Below are positions 62,382-64,000 of a DNA stretch of 64,000 nucleotides, piece by piece; position 1 is the first letter of the stretch, and every line of letters starts with the position of its first letter. The translations under genes were made by a program, and so were the position numbers. Location of the stretch: the NCBI GenBank assembly GCA_017415105.1, contig JAFQJD010000034.1, forward strand, positions 29,692 through 93,691. The letters are read 5' to 3'. The notes below the pieces were generated by a model, which was not told the DNA's origin, searched no databases, and saw only the letters and a list, made by a program, of their open reading frames with translations. The stretch comes from Clostridia bacterium. GTDB taxonomy: Bacteria; Bacillota; Clostridia; UBA1381.

Positions 62382-63827
62382 ATGAAAACTAAAAAGCACA
62401 GAATACACATAAAAAGAAAGGCAGTTGTTATGATAGTGGTTGCCGCTATTGTAGCAGGAGTTATCGGTACGGTGGCATTGGTAACCGGCAGAAATAAAAC
62501 TGTACAGATTACAGGAAGCACACTTGCGTATTATATAGATGAAGAACAGTATGTTTTTAACAGTGAGCCGTATATATGTGATATGTCGGTATATCTGCCT
62601 GTTGAGGATATTCTGTCGGTGTACGGATATACTTGTGTGATGGATGATGAATCAGGTGTTATGTCCATACACGATGAAGACAGCACAATATATATGTATA
62701 AGGATAAAAATGTTCTTGCGACAGATGAGGATACGTTTACATATAAGCTTCCGGTAATGCGCAGGGGGGGAGTTATGTATATGCCCTCGGAAATGTTTGC
62801 GCAGTTCTCTCGTGACGAGCTTGTGTTTGCCGGCGAATTCAAGTTCGTTGAAAGACCGTACCGCGACCTTATGGAGGATACTTATATAGACGACACATAC
62901 AGAATGGATGGCGATGCACAAAAGTATAACGGTGTGTATGTCGTAGATAACAAGGCAGCAATGGAGCTTCTGTACTATCCGGAAAACAACTGTACAAGCT
63001 ATGCAAAGGTTATAAATTCACTTGCCGATGCATTACCTGATGTTCAGGTTTATAACGTAGTCGTCCCGACAATGACAGAGTTTTACGGACCCGAAGAACT
63101 GTATACTGACCAGATTGCCGGAATAAAGAGTATCTATAAAAAGCTTAATGAAAATGTAATGCCTGTAAATGTTGTAAAAGAGATGTGGCCGCATGCGGAT
63201 GAGCATCTGTATTTTGCAACAGACCATCACTGGACACAGCGTGGTGCGTATTACGCATATCGTGCGTTTATTAAGGCGAAGGGCGAGGAAATTGCAGATA
63301 TAAGCGAATTCCCGCAGGATAATATAGAAAACTTCATCGGTTCGTGGTCGTATAGCCTTGACGGAACTCCGGGCGAAAGTGTGCTTATAGAAAATGCTGA
63401 AACGATGGAACGCTTTATGCCGATTGTTGACTATAAGGGTGCGGTGTACCTTGATATGTACCTTAAGGACAGGTGGCGTGAGAGCAAGGTTATAGTAACA
63501 AGCGATGATAAATACACCACGTTCATCGGTGGCGATATGCCGGTGATAAAGTACACAACATCAGTTAAAAACGGTGAAAAGGCAGTTATTGTCAAAGAGT
63601 CGTTTGGTAACGCATTTGCGACATGGGCGATAAATAACTATGAAGAGGTATATATTATTGACCCGCGTCAGTGGAACGGATTTGGTGGAGCGAGTGACCG
63701 CGGCGAGTTTAATCTTGTGAAGTTCTATAATGAGGTGTGTCAGTTTGATGACCTAATTGTAGTAAGTTACCCAGGTTCTGCTACACAGACAATGCGTAAC
63801 GCAATAAGTAAACTTGTAGGAATATAA
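62382..63827 (+). CDS. DHHW-type membrane-anchored protein
   Basis: The 481-residue protein has a basic N-terminus and one membrane helix (about 14-36), then a copper-amine-oxidase N-terminal-like domain (45-140; YLPVEDILSVYGY, VMYMPSEMFAQF) and an SGNH/DHHW domain with ATDHHWTQRGAYYAYRAF near residue 285. DHHW proteins are related to AlgX-like O-acetylation partners and often act on cell-surface glycans. The same copper-amine-oxidase-like module is in the L,D-transpeptidase at 47539-48801. Function inferred only at family level. Confidence 0.85.
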   Translation: MKTKKHRIHIKRKAVVMIVVAAIVAGVIGTVALVTGRNKTVQITGSTLAYYIDEEQYVFNSEPYICDMSVYLPVEDILSVYGYTCVMDDESGVMSIHDEDSTIYMYKDKNVLATDEDTFTYKLPVMRRGGVMYMPSEMFAQFSRDELVFAGEFKFVERPYRDLMEDTYIDDTYRMDGDAQKYNGVYVVDNKAAMELLYYPENNCTSYAKVINSLADALPDVQVYNVVVPTMTEFYGPEELYTDQIAGIKSIYKKLNENVMPVNVVKEMWPHADEHLYFATDHHWTQRGAYYAYRAFIKAKGEEIADISEFPQDNIENFIGSWSYSLDGTPGESVLIENAETMERFMPIVDYKGAVYLDMYLKDRWRESKVIVTSDDKYTTFIGGDMPVIKYTTSVKNGEKAVIVKESFGNAFATWAINNYEEVYIIDPRQWNGFGGASDRGEFNLVKFYNEVCQFDDLIVVSYPGSATQTMRNAISKLVGI

Positions 63828-63830
63828 AAA

Positions 63831-63860
63831 TGATGACAGCATATCAATATGCTGTCATCA
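63831..63860 (+). terminator. hairpin after DHHW gene, without T-run
   Basis: TGATGACAGCATAT and ATATGCTGTCATCA form a perfect 14-bp stem with a two-base loop. No T-tract follows; instead the presumed insertion-sequence end begins. The terminator may have been split from its T-run by the insertion. Confidence 0.65.
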
Positions 63861-63861
63861 T

Positions 63862-64000
63862 CAGACTGTCGAAAAAGTCCAGAAAAGTCTGGGCTTTTTC
63901 TTCGTTTTATGGTATAATATCCTTGGGTGATGAAATATGATGCAAAAAGGATATGAAAACAGATATCAAATAGAGATGATAAGTATAGAGGACTTGGTAC
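63862..64000 (+). mobile_element. left end of an IS1182-like insertion sequence
   Basis: CAGACTGTCGAAAAAGTC begins the segment, a kind of terminal sequence I associate with IS1182-like elements. A 13-bp stem (63871-63883 with 63888-63900) follows; such stems block read-through transcription. TGGTATAAT at 63910-63918 is an extended -10 for the transposase. The element runs past the window. Confidence 0.65.
63937..64000 (+). CDS. transposase N-terminus, cut by window end
   Basis: Only 21 codons are visible. They read MMQKGYENRYQIEMISIEDL and then V, and ISIEDLV matches the usual N-terminal segment of IS1182-family transposases. The start is ATG 63937 or 63940. The DDE catalytic region is beyond the window. 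Confidence 0.6.
   Translation, partial: MMQKGYENRYQIEMISIEDLV

Overview
The window reads as chromosome from a spore-forming, Gram-positive member of the Firmicutes, class Clostridia, probably a gut-type lineage. The evidence is the gene content: CtsR/McsA/McsB/ClpC heat-shock control, HPr kinase, dipicolinate synthase (DpaA/DpaB), the hprK-murB-rapZ-whiA-dnaE-pfkA block, an SLH-domain protein and zinc-type L33/L32. Base composition is moderately AT-rich. Promoters are strongly sigma-A-like, many with an exact 17-bp spacer, and Shine-Dalgarno sites are strong. No rRNA, tRNA or CRISPR array was seen. Genes are dense on both strands.

Layout. 1-5.7 kb: the 3' end of hemW, then rpmG-secE-nusG-rplK-rplA, a separate promoter and L10 leader in front of rplJ-rplL, then a DUF177 gene and rpmF. 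rpoB does not follow rplL. 5.7-10.6 kb: an amino-sugar operon (nucleotidyltransferase, NahK-type kinase, nagB, ROK kinase, nagA). 10.6-13.6 kb: purB-purA. 13.6-19.9 kb: a 160-bp repeat, a zinc-ribbon membrane protein, then on the minus strand a ClpE-like ATPase with trkA and trkH. 20-24.8 kb: rhaA, dpaA-dpaB, an esterase and a LacI-type regulator. 24.8-28.4 kb: a three-gene minus-strand operon (DegT-family aminotransferase, Gfo/Idh/MocA oxidoreductase, xylose-isomerase-like protein) behind a promoter holding two LacI-type palindromes. 28.4-32.4 kb: secA-prfB, with prfB needing a programmed frameshift. 32.5-37 kb: ctsR-mcsA-mcsB-clpC behind a CtsR box. 37-46 kb: an SLH protein followed by pyrH-frr-uppS-cdsA-dxr-rseP-ispG-aroQ-pepP. 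46-47.3 kb: efp and an acidic zinc-ribbon protein. 47.3-52 kb: second copy of the 160-bp repeat, an L,D-transpeptidase, murA-walJ-rlmH and rpmB. 52-61.4 kb: hprK-murB-rapZ-whiA-dnaE, a small DUF2007-like gene, pfkA and a thioesterase. 61.4-64 kb: a 2-hydroxyacid dehydrogenase, a DHHW-type protein and the left end of an insertion sequence.

Most proteins are ordinary housekeeping genes. The unusual material is in the non-coding DNA. (1) Upstream of hprK is an array of mini-hairpins joined by a fixed linker: four copies of AGCTAAAT(T) on an exact 19-nt period, followed by four copies of the reverse complement. It can fold into a ladder of four-way junctions, and a ninth, complementary linker sits against the hprK ribosome-binding site. 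(2) Three diverged hairpin elements (before ctsR, cdsA and murB) share a core, while their flanking stems differ in sequence and remain paired. (3) A 160-bp element occurs twice with five differences, each time fused to a terminator. (4) Two 28-nt leaders, before rplK and rplA, have the same geometry and resemble the L1-binding stem of 23S rRNA. (5) The LacI-type operators lie in the -35/-10 spacer and just after the start of the aminotransferase operon.
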